This document shows, in pieces, positions 48,372-60,565 of a stretch of DNA of 64,000 nucleotides (its first letter is position 1; the number at the start of each line of letters is the position of its first letter). The notes under the pieces are model-generated. The model had not been told where the DNA came from and ran no database searches. It saw only the letters and a program-made list of their open reading frames with translations. Location of the stretch: positions 15,715,811 through 15,779,810 of the forward strand of contig CM040085.1 of assembly GCA_022496805.1 (NCBI GenBank). Reading direction: 5' to 3'. The stretch comes from Pohlia nutans. Taxonomy: Eukaryota; Streptophyta; Bryopsida; Bryales; Mniaceae. Made by a program: the position numbers and the translations under genes.

Positions 48372-49155
48372 CCACATATATTAACCTCTAAAAGACAAAG
48401 CAACCCAAAATTGGTTGTTGTTTTTTTAGTACATCAATTGATAAAAATTCATAATTTGGATTGAAAAATGACTTACCCAAATGTGTACCTAACAATTTTT
48501 ATATAACAAGGGTGGACTTATGTTATGTACAAGGCATGGTTGTATGAAATCATAGGAATTTGGGTATTTACAAAGATTTTAGATTTTACCATTTAATTCA
48601 TATAAATCCAATAGGTATTGCATCCTAACAATCATTTTGAATTCATTAGACATAACTATATCCTTTAGATATGCATAGGAATAGTATATGATCATGTCTT
48701 TCGCAAGGCGTTTGTATGGCACGGTTCACTAACTCCTCTTGGTGAACTAACTACATTTTGGTGCACATTTGTGCACTTTGAGCATTCTATCTAAAAAGTT
48801 AACTTTCAAACCAATTTGAAAATTATGTAGCAATGATTCAATGAAAAATGAGTGAGCCAACTTCTAGATTTGTGTACATATTATCCAAAAAATAAAACTT
48901 TGGAATGCTAAAATGACTTTATGTTGAAGATTTTGAATATCAAAACTCCCATTTTAATAACAATTTACCAATTTATGATAAAACTTTGAATGTAAATATA
49001 GTTCACATTTGATTCTATATTTAAAAATCTAAAAATAACCCAACTTTCATAATTCCATTCTCAAGTACATTCAAAGAAGAAATCTATGAAAAAAGTTTTA
49101 AAATAGAGAAACAATTCATCCCTCCCAAAAATAACACATTTTGAAATTTGAAACT

Positions 49156-49510
49156 TTAACCCCTAAAAGCGAGAGGGGTATTGGACAAAACATAGATGTG
49201 TTATAATATATGCCTTCCATATGTTTGATGAAATTTAGTTCAATTGACAAAATGTAGAGCACCATCTCTACAAATTATCTGTACGGTCAAACTTCCAAAA
49301 ATAACTTTAGAAATCTTTTTATGATGTTAAAAGCATTAATCTTTGAAAATTTGTATAAACTATAATTTTCTCTTTTAGAATTTAAAATTAAGCATGATTT
49401 GTTAATGTTGGTTTATCTATTGAAAACTTCAAAAAAGCAAAAGAAATCATGGAGGGAACATCGTTATTTTCCTCAAATAGAAAATTTTATAACACTAAGA
49501 CCATTTCAAA
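49156..49510. mobile_element. piggyBac-like element, left part only
   Basis: It begins TTAACCCCTAAAAGCGAG, followed by AGGGGTATTGGA, as at 28286. It tracks that element to about 49510, after which similarity ends without a terminal TTAA end. Truncated. Confidence 0.65.
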
Positions 49511-49777
49511 GAGAGAAAAATATTTTTATTTAATCTAAAGTGGTAAGGTAGAATGTTACGATAAAAGAGAAAAAAATTGATAGAAAATAAAAAAATTCAA
49601 CATTATATTTTAATGGAGTATGAAACAAAGGGTAAACTAGTGCATTGTCATAGTGCATAATATGCACTCTAAATTCTAAAAGAGAAGGAGAACAGAGGGT
49701 TGTGGATAGAATTTTGAGCTATGAATTTTTCAAGTATTCAAATATCTTTCAACTTTTTCAATTTTTTTTTGAATTGA

Positions 49778-50010
49778 TTAACCCCTAAACGCTCAAACGA
49801 CCATTCTCTAGTTGCTGCCCAAATCTAACAGGCTGCCCCAATAAAAAAAATTTAAATTTAAAAATTTAAAAATAAAATAATACAACATCAAGTCTACTTT
49901 CCAACGCAATTTGAATTATGTCAATCCGAGTTAAACTCCACTCGGAATAATTTTTCAAAAAAGAATCACCTCAACATTCATTTTTCAAATTCTCAAAATC
50001 CTCAAAATCC
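49778..50010. mobile_element. piggyBac-like element, one recognised end
   Basis: It begins TTAACCCCTAAACGCTCAAA. The subterminal text (CTACTTTCCAACGCAATTTG) matches 63598 and, more distantly, 57495 and 30897. No right end was found. Confidence 0.65.
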
Positions 50011-50449
50011 AACGTAATTTTCACATTATCTGTGTTATTGTCAACACAAATCAAATGATGTTTTGACATTATTTCTTACATAGATTTCTACTAGTGATCA
50101 CATGTGAATTCATTACATGAATGCACACCTCAATTTTCAGAATTCTAAGAATTTGAATCTTATTAATACTAGATGCGCAATGCCATAAACGCTTGCTTAC
50201 ATATTCAAATATTACCATTTTCAAGATCTTTAAGCACACCAAAAATAATTTTGTTTGTTTTGATAGTAAACCTTAACAAATTGAAAAACAATTGGAATCT
50301 CATCAAAATGTGGGGCGTTTGTATGGTAAGGTCCACTAGAATTTTGTCCATGTGCAAATGACATTTTTGACGCTATTACTAACATGGTTTCACACATCAT
50401 TGTGTGAAGATATTTCATAAATTGTACATTGGCTATACTTTACAGAGGT

Positions 50450-51236
50450 TTAACCTCTAAACGTCCAAAGGGGTCCCCCACCAAAAACTGCCTTATTTTG
50501 GTCATTTTCGATGACGATCTTTGAATGCTTTTCAAAACTTTTTTTCACATTCCAACCATAGGATCTTGTACTTTTAATCCTTATAAACCATTCTTCAAAT
50601 TTAAAAATGTTTGACCTTATAGATTCGGCAAGAATTTTGCAAATGAAGTTGAGATTTTGAAATTTCAAGTCCTGAAAAATTTGAGCAACCTTGCTTTGAT
50701 TGGCTCCAAAACCAAAAACAACAATTGAAATGATATGCCATTTTGACCATCCTCAAGATGAGGTAGTTACAAGATATATGATTCATTTTGACAAGAGTTC
50801 AATTCATTTTCATTTTTTCAAAGACCTTGTAGTGGGTGGGAGTATGCAGATAAACAAGAGATTTTGGCCAAATTGGATTATCCCTTCAACTCTCATCTGA
50901 CTGGAAGAGCTTGTGTCTCAAAACAAGCAACCCATGTGAGGTGGGAAAAAAGTCCTCTTGTGGTGCCCAATGAATCTCATTGGCTTAGATTGTTTGGCAA
51001 GCCCACCCAAAATGTTGAAAGCTAATTTCATTCTTGAAGTGATTGGCTTTGAAAAATTTGCACAAGTGGAGGAGTTTTGATCATATGGACATAATTCAAA
51101 TTGCATTGGAAAGAAGACTCATTTTCCTATATTGCTATATTTTTTATTTTGAAAAAAAAATCATTCTTTTAGGCCTAGGCAGCTCTTAGAAATAGGTAGA
51201 GACTATAGAATGGTCTCTTAGGAGCTTAGGGGTTAA
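50450..51236. mobile_element. piggyBac-like element (787 bp)
   Basis: The left end is TTAACCTCTAAACGTCC. The right end read inward is TTAACCCCTAAGCTCC, and its subterminal part, reversed, belongs to the CTTTCCAATGCAATTTGAAT subfamily. TTAA is present at both borders; interior frames have no domain. Confidence 0.7.
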
Positions 51237-51915
51237 AGTTCCTCGCAATTGTCCTCAACATCACAAAAGGAGAGATTTTGGGTTAACAATTCTAATTTTT
51301 CAAGTTTGGTAAGTGGATGAGTTTTGATCCTAAATTTTTTAGATTTTTCGTAGTGATTCTACTCTTTGTACTAAAGATGGGATGGTAATTTACTTACGTA
51401 AGTGATGTATAGATTGAAAGATACAATCATGCGAAGGTGAAAAACCTAAGTGAGGGTAGCTCCTAAAAATTTGCATACAATGAGCTATGCATCTATATTT
51501 TTGTACGGAATGAGCTAATATACCTATACAGATGACTGCTAAATCCATTTTACCAAATTTGAGATTGAACTTTGCATCTTGGATCTTTTCATAAAGTTTC
51601 AAATTCAGGCAACGGGCAAAAAAAATGATGTAACGAACTTTGTAGTTTATAATCTTATTGTTGAGGAACTTTGAATAGTTGATCATTTGTAAGTGCAAAT
51701 GAATTCAAGTTGGTTGAAAGTTCCTACCGTTGGATCGGTCAAAAAGGTTTTAGATGGAAAACTATTTGTCTTTTTATGAGAAGGGGTACTTTTAGGCAAC
51801 TTTGGAGTATTTGGAGAGAAATATAGCCGTGGTCCTTTAGGAATTAAGATACTTCTAGCTCCATTGAGCTCATTTGGTATTTGTAAGGGCTAAAATTTCA
51901 GTGAAAAGGAATTTT

Positions 51916-52648
51916 TTAACCGTTAAACGTCTGGTCTATGACCATGGAATCATGATTTATCTATCACACTCCATTAAGCAACTATAAAAAGATAAGAACT
52001 CAAATTTGTATTTTAATAGATGAAGCCATGTGTCTACTACAAATTATGAATTTTTCTAAAAGTTTGGTGAAAATTTGAAATTACTATGATTTTTTGAAGT
52101 GATTGTAAAGAAAATTCATATCAATTATAAAATATATTCAAAAATTCCAATTTATTTACCAAAGGTCTAAATTACAATGAATAAAAGAACAGTAAATGAA
52201 AATCATCCATGTATATAAATTTAGAAAAAATCGTTACACCATGGTAATATCCATCGAACTTGTAACTCCAATAAAACACTCAAGTTTCAAAGTCTTCCAA
52301 AAATTAAAAGTAGATGGTAGAAACTAAATTTGGTATTCTTCATTTTCTTAGTTAAGCTCGAATGCAATAGAACTCATTTTCATGGTCTAAAATTAGTTCA
52401 AGTAGGAAAATCCAAAATACACTACATGGTGAACTGTTTTTACGACTCTTTGCGTAATTGGAACCCCATGTAAAATCCAAAATCTTGAATAACATTAATT
52501 TAATTTGAAGAGATGACATGATCAACGAAGAGCCTTCATGAAAAGAATTGGATGAAAAGTCCTTCATCTATTATGTGATACTTTAGATCACTTTGGATAA
52601 GTTACATCCATCTGCCAGTATATGGCTGCAACGACGTTTAAGGGTTAA
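51916..52648. mobile_element. piggyBac-like element (733 bp)
   Basis: Ends are TTAACCGTTAAACGTC and, read inward from the right, TTAACCCTTAAACGTC. TTAA is present at both borders. The interior is AT-rich and non-coding. Confidence 0.8.
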
Positions 52649-53265
52649 TAAATTTCTAGCCCTATCTAATAGATTTACATAATGCACAGAAACTCTAGTA
52701 GTCAATAAAAGCACTTTTTGTAAATTAATTGGGTTTCATTGATAATCCCTATGTAGGTTGATTTTTTTTTCAATTTTAGATAATCCCTACTGTGATTGAA
52801 ATATTTTTTCAAATTGAGTCATATCTAGTAGTCACTATCATTAATAGTACTTAGTTTTGTACTATTCCGTACATGGAGGACAAATTTGACAATTTTTCTT
52901 TCTAAAAACAATAGGCCTAGATAACCCTGAAAGGGCCACTAAACTTTGGCCATGCATAATTTCATGAGGTTTTGTCCAATCATATTATTTCATTTTTTCA
53001 AAGAGTGTCAAACAAATATTTCTTTGTTTTGATCTTTTAAATTTCTAATTTTATGTTCATCCCGTCATCCAAATTGAGGAAAAACCAAAAATGGTCTTAG
53101 GAGCACTTTTTGATGACCTACTTGTAGCAATGAAAATAATTACTAATTTGATCAATCCAAGTAATAAATTACATATTTTGCTTCATTTAAGTGTACACTA
53201 TAATGTACAAAAAGAAATCTCTCTTATGAATATGGTGCTCAGAAATGAGGAAAAACCCTGAACGT

Positions 53266-53682
53266 TTAACCCTTTGATGCGCCAGCGTTCATATTCTGGA
53301 CGCTGGATGATTTCTGACGCGTCCCACATACGATGATGTTTTTCATCCATCCAAAATTCTCTTGATTCTTGTGCTAGTTGACTAAGTAGAATCAAATAAT
53401 GGAAACCATACCATCTTGTAGTGCACGTTATTCCAATTTCATTACAATATTTTTTAAATTTTTTGTGTTAATTTTGGATTTTTAATTGAATTTCAAGAGA
53501 AAACCTTGCAAAATTAATTATAAAATATTAATAATAAATATGATGAATCCAACCGTACAGATGTTATCTTCACATTGACATTTATAACTTTTCTTTGTAC
53601 ATCACCTCCATTCTTGTTTTTCATCAAACATTTTATAACGAATCTTTGAAAACAGTGTTGAATCGGGACGTTAAAAGGTTAA
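53266..53682. mobile_element. piggyBac-like MITE (417 bp)
   Basis: Ends are TTAACCCTTTGATGCG and, read inward from the right, TTAACCTTTTAACGTCCC. TTAA is present at both borders. A subterminal hairpin (CCAGCGT...ACGCTGG) follows the left end. Most of the interior matches 10981-11459. Confidence 0.8.
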
Positions 53683-54599
53683 ATAACCCCACTCAATTTT
53701 CTAGCGTTGCAAGTACCAAATGAGCTCAAGATTGTGCCCAGAAGGAATTTGGATTTTTTTTTCTTGGATTGATTCCAAGTGTGTTCAAGTCAGCTGCTAT
53801 GAAAATAACCAAATGCAATCCTAAAAGTTAGATTTCGCAAAGTCTACCAACCCCCCAGATACGGATATCATCTCCACCCCACTTCCATTGGCTGCTCATC
53901 CTTCCCTTCAAGAACCTCTTTGAAACTCTACAAATGATTTTGAGATCTGAGTTTCAAATTTTTTGTTTCTGTTGCCAGAATTTTCACTCATACTATTTTA
54001 CAGTTTTCAAAATACTTATGGCTAATTCTTTCAGCCAAAGCCTCCAAATTCACTGGTTTCTAATAAAAATTAGAGCACAAAATCCTCCCTAATATACACT
54101 AATATACAATCTGACTCCGTGCAGTCACAGGAAAATCTGAACCTCTGTCTGGCAACCCTCTTTTGATAGAACGACAGAGCGAGTCCGAAATTAGATGCCA
54201 CGAACGATAATACTCACAAAATAGGTGTCATTGACGTAGTGCTGAAAATGGAATTTGAATACAAGTTGGAGTTGCGGCCATTCACATGGTTCTAATCCTA
54301 CACTGACTCTTTAGAACACTTAATTTTCCAACTACAGCCATTTTCCAACCACTCACTGATGCAAAGCAAGTCTGATTCAGTTCTCAGCTCTGTGACATCA
54401 AATGCATTAAAGCACTCCGTACCCAATGTACACATTGTGCAGCAACAGAGCTATACATACAACAACTGCTCAGCTAATAATTGAACCCAATGGAGCTTCT
54501 GTACAGCAAATTAACTACTGGCAATCTTGCACCCAACCGGTCTAAGTGAGTTTGCAACATGTAGAGGAACCCAACACAATACCTAGCCCATTTCCAGGA

Positions 54600-56197
54600 T
54601 CAGAAATAGATTTGCCGACATTGAGTAGGCGTCGTCTCCGAAGGACAATATGGACATTTGAAGTTCCTTGAATTGCTCTTTGTAAGCTTTTGGATGGACT
54701 GTTTGCACAGCACATGACCGCATCGCATGAGCATAGGAGGGTTGTCCACTGTACTCTGCTCGCGTGACACGGGGCATGCAAATACGGAGTGGTACTGGTA
54801 TGCTTTGTCCAGCTCAATTTCAATTGGCATCTGTTTCAGGGCTGCCCACTCCTGCAAAGGCTCAAGCAGATACTCCTGCATCAGTTCCGATTACAAGACC
54901 TGGAACTAGAACTGCCACGTACAGTTTCAAAATTAACAAAAAGGTTGTATACATTGCACTCAGTAACGACAACAACTTATGCAAGAAGATGTACATTAGA
55001 AAAACAGGTAAGTATAGAAGTGGCCTAACCTGCTTCTTGGAAGACATGACGGTGGCGAACTTCAGCAATGGCGACAGTGCTTGGGAGCCAGCGGAGAGAA
55101 TGACATATAGTGGGCTTTCATACGCCTGACCCAACAGATTACAGCACTCCCTTGAAAATTGCAAAGCAACTACATCCCAGTGAGATGGAGATAGGAGGTC
55201 TTTGTAGGGCGAGGATTCCAATCGGTTAGCCCAGAGGAGACAGGCCATCAGCCTTTGTATGTCAGACATGTGCTGAGCAGCAAAAGCAGTGAAGGACAAT
55301 TTCGCATACTCCAGCGCTTCACTGCGGCCTTTGATTCTCAGCACATGAATAAACTGTAGTTGGTGCAATTGAAACTCCAAGGAAGACCCCTGCATGATCA
55401 AGCGCGAAAGTGAAATTCTGGCATAAACATATGCAGTCAACACAAATAATCCACTGACTAAAATTTGAAGGATCAAATTTCCATCCAGTGCAATAGATCA
55501 TTTTGCTTCAACATGTCAATATCAGCACAGGTTACAGCGTACCTTGGCTTCCAAAGACTGTCGATTCCTCCTTGCCCAATTCAATGCTGGCTCCAGATTC
55601 TTGGCGCGAAGATGCTCCAAGTTTTGATACATTTCAAAGAGGGGAGCCTTCAACGCTGCGGCATCAGGCTCTTGTGCCTCGTTCACAAAGCAATCGCCCA
55701 ATTCAAACAGACCCAGGCGGTAGAAATGCTGACCTATGATCTGATTGATCAAGTGGCTATCAAATTCAACTTCTCGGTGGGCTTTGGCAATGTCGGGGTT
55801 GAAAGCTTTGTCCAGCATTTTACCATACTTGCTTACAGTGGTATTGAGATCCTTTTGTGAAGCGACGACCTGAAGAGTATCCAGTCAGGTCCCTGGTAGA
55901 CCTCAAAAACACAAAAAACATGAACCCTAACAAGACTCAAGACTCAAATGCGGTGATACCAGAGCAATGATGCATTCTTACTTGGCTGGAGGGCGCAATC
56001 TCAGTCAATTTTAGTTGCAGGTCTGTGAGAACGCCCTTGCGCACGTCCGGTTTCCAATCCACAATTGCGTTCAAATGCGCGGCAGCTGCCTCGACCTCGT
56101 GAAGCGTTCGGTCAATTACGTCCTGTGTCTTTGTGTAACAGAGCTTTTGCTTCTTGGAGACGCGATCGAACGCCTCTTGAATGGAGGTCACATCCAT
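54600..56197 (-). CDS. RMD5: RMD5/GID2-type CTLH E3 ubiquitin-ligase subunit, four exons, 384 aa
   Basis: Minus-strand exons 56197-55982, 55869-55543, 55389-55030 and 54851-54600 join in phase to 384 residues, close to the usual plant length. Order of parts: N-terminal helix (MDVTSIQEAFDRVSKKQKL); LisH at about 109-141 (INQIIGQHFYRLGLFELGDC); CTLH at about 148-205; CRA-type helices to about 300; and a degenerate RING at about 327-370 with C327, the CGHVLC block (C345, H347, C350) and CPYC (C367, C370). It is a catalytic RING subunit of the GID/CTLH complex, pairing with the MAEA/GID9 RING partner, in cytosol and nucleus (family knowledge). All splice sites are GT..AG and all introns phase 0. 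I see no disruption, so it should be functional. Confidence 0.95.
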
Positions 56198-57494
56198 CGT
56201 GCGACGCCGGCGGACGAACGAACGACGAAACCAAATGCCACAGCGATTTCTACCGAGGATCCTGGCTCACTCACAGAATAATGCCGTAATTGTCATAACC
56301 CCCAAGACCGTTTTCTCCACGAACCACACGACCTAAAGATACCTTCGAAAACACTCAATCTGCAAACTCCATGGAGCTCGAGCTCTGCCACAACAACCTA
56401 ATTCGCAATTCCCGAAAACCCAATTCTGGGAAATCAGACAGCTTAACGAACACACAGGCGAATGCTCGGCAATCGACAAAACCGAGGCGCTGAGAGCAAT
56501 AAGGAACGCAGGCGGCAGAGGAAGAGGTTTGGCCGGCATAGACAAGACGGAGGGATCACGTGAGGATCTGGCACACAAACAAACGAAGCAAGACCTAGAG
56601 TTGGTGTCTGAGTGCAGGAAAGAATGAATTCTGGTGAGTCGGGGGCATGCGTCCGTCCGTCCAACGTCGGAAAAGAAGGAAAAGAAGGAAAAGAAGGAAA
56701 AGCAGGAATTTAGCAGAGGAATCACGAATTCAGGAAGAGGAAGAGGACGAGTGGTGACGAAGACGATGTCCTCGTTGCTCCCGTTGCTCCCGTTGCCGCC
56801 TTTGCCGCCGTTGCCGCCGCCGCCGCGGCTGCTACGTCTGTCCGCGTTGGGCTGCGGCCTGGTGCCGTGCTGCGGGCCGGTAAGGATGAGTTTCCATTGG
56901 GGCCGGAGTGGTGAAGAATTCTTCTCAAATCTTTGATCTTTGCACATTTTAAAAGTGTCCAAATAAGTATTTTGACCAGGGTTTTTATTACCAACGTGAC
57001 CCGTTGTAATTGGACTAAAATTTTAATTTTAAATTTAAATTTCAATACTTAATAATAGAAATTTTCTAATTACATTTACACATCATTCAATATTGTAGAC
57101 CAAAATCTTTGAACTATGTACATTTTAAAAATGTCCTAGTAAGTATTACTTTGAGCATGGTTCCTATTATTAACTCACTGTATTCGAACTAAAATTTTAA
57201 AAATAATAATAATAATAATTTCAATGTTTAATAATAGAAATTTTCTAAATACATTTACACATCATTTGATGTCAAATCTTTGACTGAAAAATGTATATTT
57301 TAAAACTGTCCAAATAAGTATTTTGAGCATGGCCTCTAGTATCAACCCATTGTATTTGAACTACAATTACTATTTTTATTTCAAATTTCAATATTTAATA
57401 ACAGAAGCTTTCCAAATTCACTTACACATCATTCAATATTGTAGAATAAAATTTCTTTTTTGTTGGTATGCTAAACGGCCTTTTAAAAAAGTTA
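56198..57494. other. RMD5 upstream region with low-complexity and tandem repeats
   Basis: The RMD5 5' flank is GC-moderate to about 56930. It includes a (GGAAAAGAA)n run at 56669-56703 and a GCCGCCGTT-type repeat at 56785-56830. A plus-strand stretch from ATG at 56766 to a donor-like GTAAGG at 56881 could be a first exon, but no downstream exon was found. The 176-bp tandem array begins at 56945. Confidence 0.5.
56945..57470. repeat. About 176-bp tandem repeat, three copies
   Basis: Copies begin (C/T)ATTTTAAAA at 56945, 57121 and 57296. Shared words are AATAGAAATTTTCTAA and CATTTACACATCATT. The array lies about 750 bp upstream of the RMD5 start codon. Confidence 0.88.
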
Positions 57495-57760
57495 TTAACC
57501 CCTAAGTGATCAAACGATCATTTTATGGTCGTTGCCCTTTTCTTTTTATGGGTTTCCTAAGATGAAAAAATTATTTTTATAAAAAATAAAAAATGTTTTA
57601 AAATAGAAAATCATGTTTACTTTCCAACCCAATTTGAATCATGTCAACCCGAGTTAAACTCCACCGAGTATAACTTTTCAAAAACAAAGACTTAAACATT
57701 GTCTTAGTGTTATAAAACTTACTATTTTGGAAAAGTAATGATGTTCTCTTCATTGAAAAT
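57495..57760. mobile_element. piggyBac-like element, one recognised end
   Basis: It begins TTAACCCCTAAGTGATC, followed by the GTTGCCC and CTTTCCAACCCAATTTGAAT subterminal words of the 30897/28286 subfamily. Similarity fades near 57760 and no right end was found. Confidence 0.65.
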
Positions 57761-57925
57761 TCTTCTTTTATAAAATTTAGAATAGAATATTTAGATTAAT
57801 TTAAAGATTTTACCAAAATTGTAGGTTTGAATTAGAAAAAAAAATCAGATATGTTCACACTTGATATTAAGAGTGGTATTAGCAAATTGAACCTAGTTCA
57901 AACTAAGGTGTACCTAAATTTATTC

Positions 57926-58160
57926 TTAACCCCTAAATGCCTAGAGCCCTCTCCAAATTCAGCTTTTTTACAAAGTTACATTATAAAATGCAACTAAGAG
58001 GGATATTTTGAACTTGATGTATGAATAAAAGTTGTACATTATGAATTTTAGATTCTATCCATACGGTTAGATCTATGATTGCTATTACCATTTTTTTTGT
58101 ATAAAATTTGAAACTCAAAATTCAAAATTATTTTGTAATTCGATTACGAATAAGATATTG
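57926..58160. mobile_element. piggyBac-like element, one recognised end
   Basis: It begins TTAACCCCTAAATGCC. The first about 230 bp match 61635 onward (shared ACTAAGAGGGATA and AAGTTGTACATTA). It runs up to the element at 58208, which may have inserted into it. Confidence 0.65.
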
Positions 58161-58207
58161 ACAATCTATAGATGACATTTGATGTGATAGGTTGAAATGT
58201 AATACTC

Positions 58208-58497
58208 TAACCGTACGTGGAAGGCAGGGTCGGCACTTTCATGTCGAATAATTAATAAAAGTTGAAACAGTGGAGGTTGGCACTTTCAAAAGTAATTCAT
58301 TAAAAAAATTCCGCCGGCTAAACGTTTTATTTTATTTTTTTGTCTACGGTTTTCGTTGAGTGTTATGTTTTTTTTTTTTGGCTTTTTGTTGACTTTATTT
58401 TTGTTGATTTCGACAAAATACTTAATAAATTTATTTATTTTTTCGGCATTTTTTTGGGGAATTATTTTTTGCCGACCCTGCCTTCCACGTATGGTAA
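58208..58497. mobile_element. MITE with CCGTACGTGGAAGG termini, TAA target duplication
   Basis: It is flanked by TAA on both sides. The left terminus is CCGTACGTGGAAGGCAGGGT and the right, read inward, is CCATACGTGGAAGGCAGGGT, both continuing CGGCA. The 3-bp duplication suggests a Harbinger-type origin. Related, more diverged copies lie at 23220 and 24036. Confidence 0.82.
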
Positions 58498-60033
58498 CCA
58501 TTTTTATGAAATTTTTGGTGATGATAACACAAGATTAACATTCTTAAACCACGTAGAATTAATTTTACACTAAGATTACTTTTTTATATTTGTTTAAGGT
58601 GTTTTGAAAATTTGAAAATTGCACCTTCTACTACGCAACGACTGGAAAAAAAATGTGTACCTACCATGCATCCAAACTTACTTAAAACTTGTCATGAAAG
58701 TAAGGGCACAACTCCATGAAGAGCATGTACCCGCACTCACAAGAAAGAATAACTTATTTAAAAGAATCTTTGGATTACAAGACGGGTGCTTGATGGATTG
58801 GATGGGCTTACTATTTCCTCAAGTCATGGCCGATGTTTTTCATAGGACTTACTCTTCTTTTATTAGAGTAAATCTCAAAATGAAATCCGTCATCTATTTT
58901 GGAAAAGAGGGGGCCAAGTGTCCCATAGGAAGGGGCTCTAAGCCACATTCTCGGTGAGTTTTAAATGATTAAAAAGTGGGAGCCCCTCCTCTCGTGCCAC
59001 CTCGCCTTGATGCTTGAAAATGAAAGGCCCCATTGGAGACTTGTTTTTCTTTTCTTTTCTTCTCAACTTTAGATTTCAAGCCATTGAAAAATGGAACCAA
59101 GTGGCCTTCCAATGGGTCTCTACAGCTACTATGAATACCTATAGTGTTACACCCTTGTTTCATCATAAGGGTTCACTTTATTTGGCATGTTTCAATTTAA
59201 CGTTATTTTTTCCAAAAAATTCATCTCAACACTTAAAAATGAGTTATTTTTAATAGTAGTATGTAGTTTTTATGTCACTCTCATCATCCGCCTAGTTTGA
59301 AGTTGAAATTTGAAGTATAAAACATAAGACAAAAACTAGGAAAAAAATAATACCAAAAAGATGGATTCTTATTATGAAACAGAGGGAGTAAAATGTTACA
59401 TCCACTAAGTCAACACCACTCATCTTGCATGCAAATTAGGACAAGTGACATCCTACTCACAATCTCATTGAAGTGGCCTCAATAAAGAAACACTAGAACA
59501 TAGCGGCATCATGTCACCTTACTTCAAATCTCATTGAAGTTGCCTAAAAAACAGTCAAACAAAGATATCAAGTCTCTGCAGTAATTGTATGTCTTTTAAA
59601 GTTCTATGGTGCAACCAAGTTTATCTTTCCATACTCACCATAACTGGTTGTTGATTTTTCAACGCTAACGTGGCTCCATCCCATTGGCAACCCGTCACCA
59701 TCATCATCACAAGTTGTAACTCATAATCCTCTCTCTTTTCAACTTGCATCCTACGCCCTTGGTTCAAGAAGATCAAGGGTTGTGATTGAAAAGTGCACAA
59801 CCGGTTATGTATGATAACCCACTCGCCGCTACCGTGGCTCGTCGGTTATCTAATACATAATTTATGACTATCGTACATGTTACCTCTGTTTGACTTCGTT
59901 TTTTTAGGCAACTTTAATGAGATTTGGCATTCAATCTTGTAGAATAAGGTATTTGTCAAAATGGAGTATTTCCAAATAATAATAATATTTGACTAGCATG
60001 TGTTAAACTTGCTATGTAGGTACACAACACTGA
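58498..60033. other. Intergenic stretch with unrecognised open frames
   Basis: Plus-strand frames at 58619-58957 and 59014-59253 are moderately long for this AT-rich tract (containing LLFPQVMADVFHRTY and YSVTPLFHHKGSLY). I recognise no domain in them and they may be transposon remnants. A lone Stowaway-type right terminus (GAAACAGAGGGAGTA) lies at 59376-59390. Confidence 0.35.
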
Positions 60034-60263
60034 ATAGCGTATTTAGTGTCCTGGGACATTATTTCTAAACCCGGACACTATTTAATTTTAGGGAGATATA
60101 GTGTCTTTGTAAGAAAAAAATGAATGTAGTGTTCTAATGACATATGGCAACTTTATAATAAATACGGCATGCCACCTCGTGTCACTCTCATTACTTGAAA
60201 AAAAACATGGCACTCTCAATGAAAGTGGAAATGACAAGTCGCTAACTCCTATGTACTGTCAAC
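60034..60263. mobile_element. Copy of the GTATTTAGTGTCC MITE, right end missing
   Basis: It starts GTATTTAGTGTCCTGGGACA and matches 18667-18895 at high identity. Similarity ends at TATGTACTGTCAA. The distal terminus present at about 18960 is not found here. Confidence 0.75.
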
Positions 60264-60565
60264 CAACTTGGCCACCAAGACCAAGTTGGTTAAATTTACT
60301 GTACTATAGAATGTTTTTTTTGAAGTACATGTATTCACAAAATTGAGTACACGAATGTTCAGGAATGAGTACTTCACTTCTACGTTATAGCCAAGCCTAT
60401 TCAACAATTAGGGGTGATGACTTACTTTTTGCTTTGAAAATGTCTATCAATTTCATCATTGATCGAAAAATTATGCAAAAATGTGCATTATCCAAAGCCC
60501 CTTTCTTTCTATGCAAGAAAAAATTGTTCCTTGGTTGTAGTATTAGCAAATTTATGCCAAATCCC

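Larger units (their letters stand above)
46923..50449. other. AT-rich intergenic region with MITEs
   Basis: It includes the 5' flank of the H1-like gene (CT-rich leader at about 46970-47060). The rest is AT-rich with elements listed separately (47604-48371, 49156-49510, 49778-50010) and one isolated end TTAACCTCTAAAAGAC at 48381. No gene is supported. Confidence 0.55.
51237..54599. other. AT-rich intergenic region downstream of RMD5
   Basis: It contains the elements at 51916-52648 and 53266-53682. The remainder has no gene signature. From about 53690 to 54599 lies the 3' flank, probably including the 3' UTR, of the RMD5 gene. Confidence 0.55.

Noticed and set aside
56766..56882. Plus-strand Leu/Pro-rich stretch ending at a GTAAGG donor, a possible first exon with a transit peptide
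   Set aside because: No in-phase downstream exon is found in the repeat-rich sequence that follows, and the Leu/Pro pattern comes from a GCCGCCGTT repeat.
56333..56962. 209-codon minus-strand frame upstream of RMD5
   Set aside because: The composition is low-complexity (repeats read as SFFSFFSFF and runs of Gly/Asn) with no domain. It overlaps the RMD5 leader and simple repeats.
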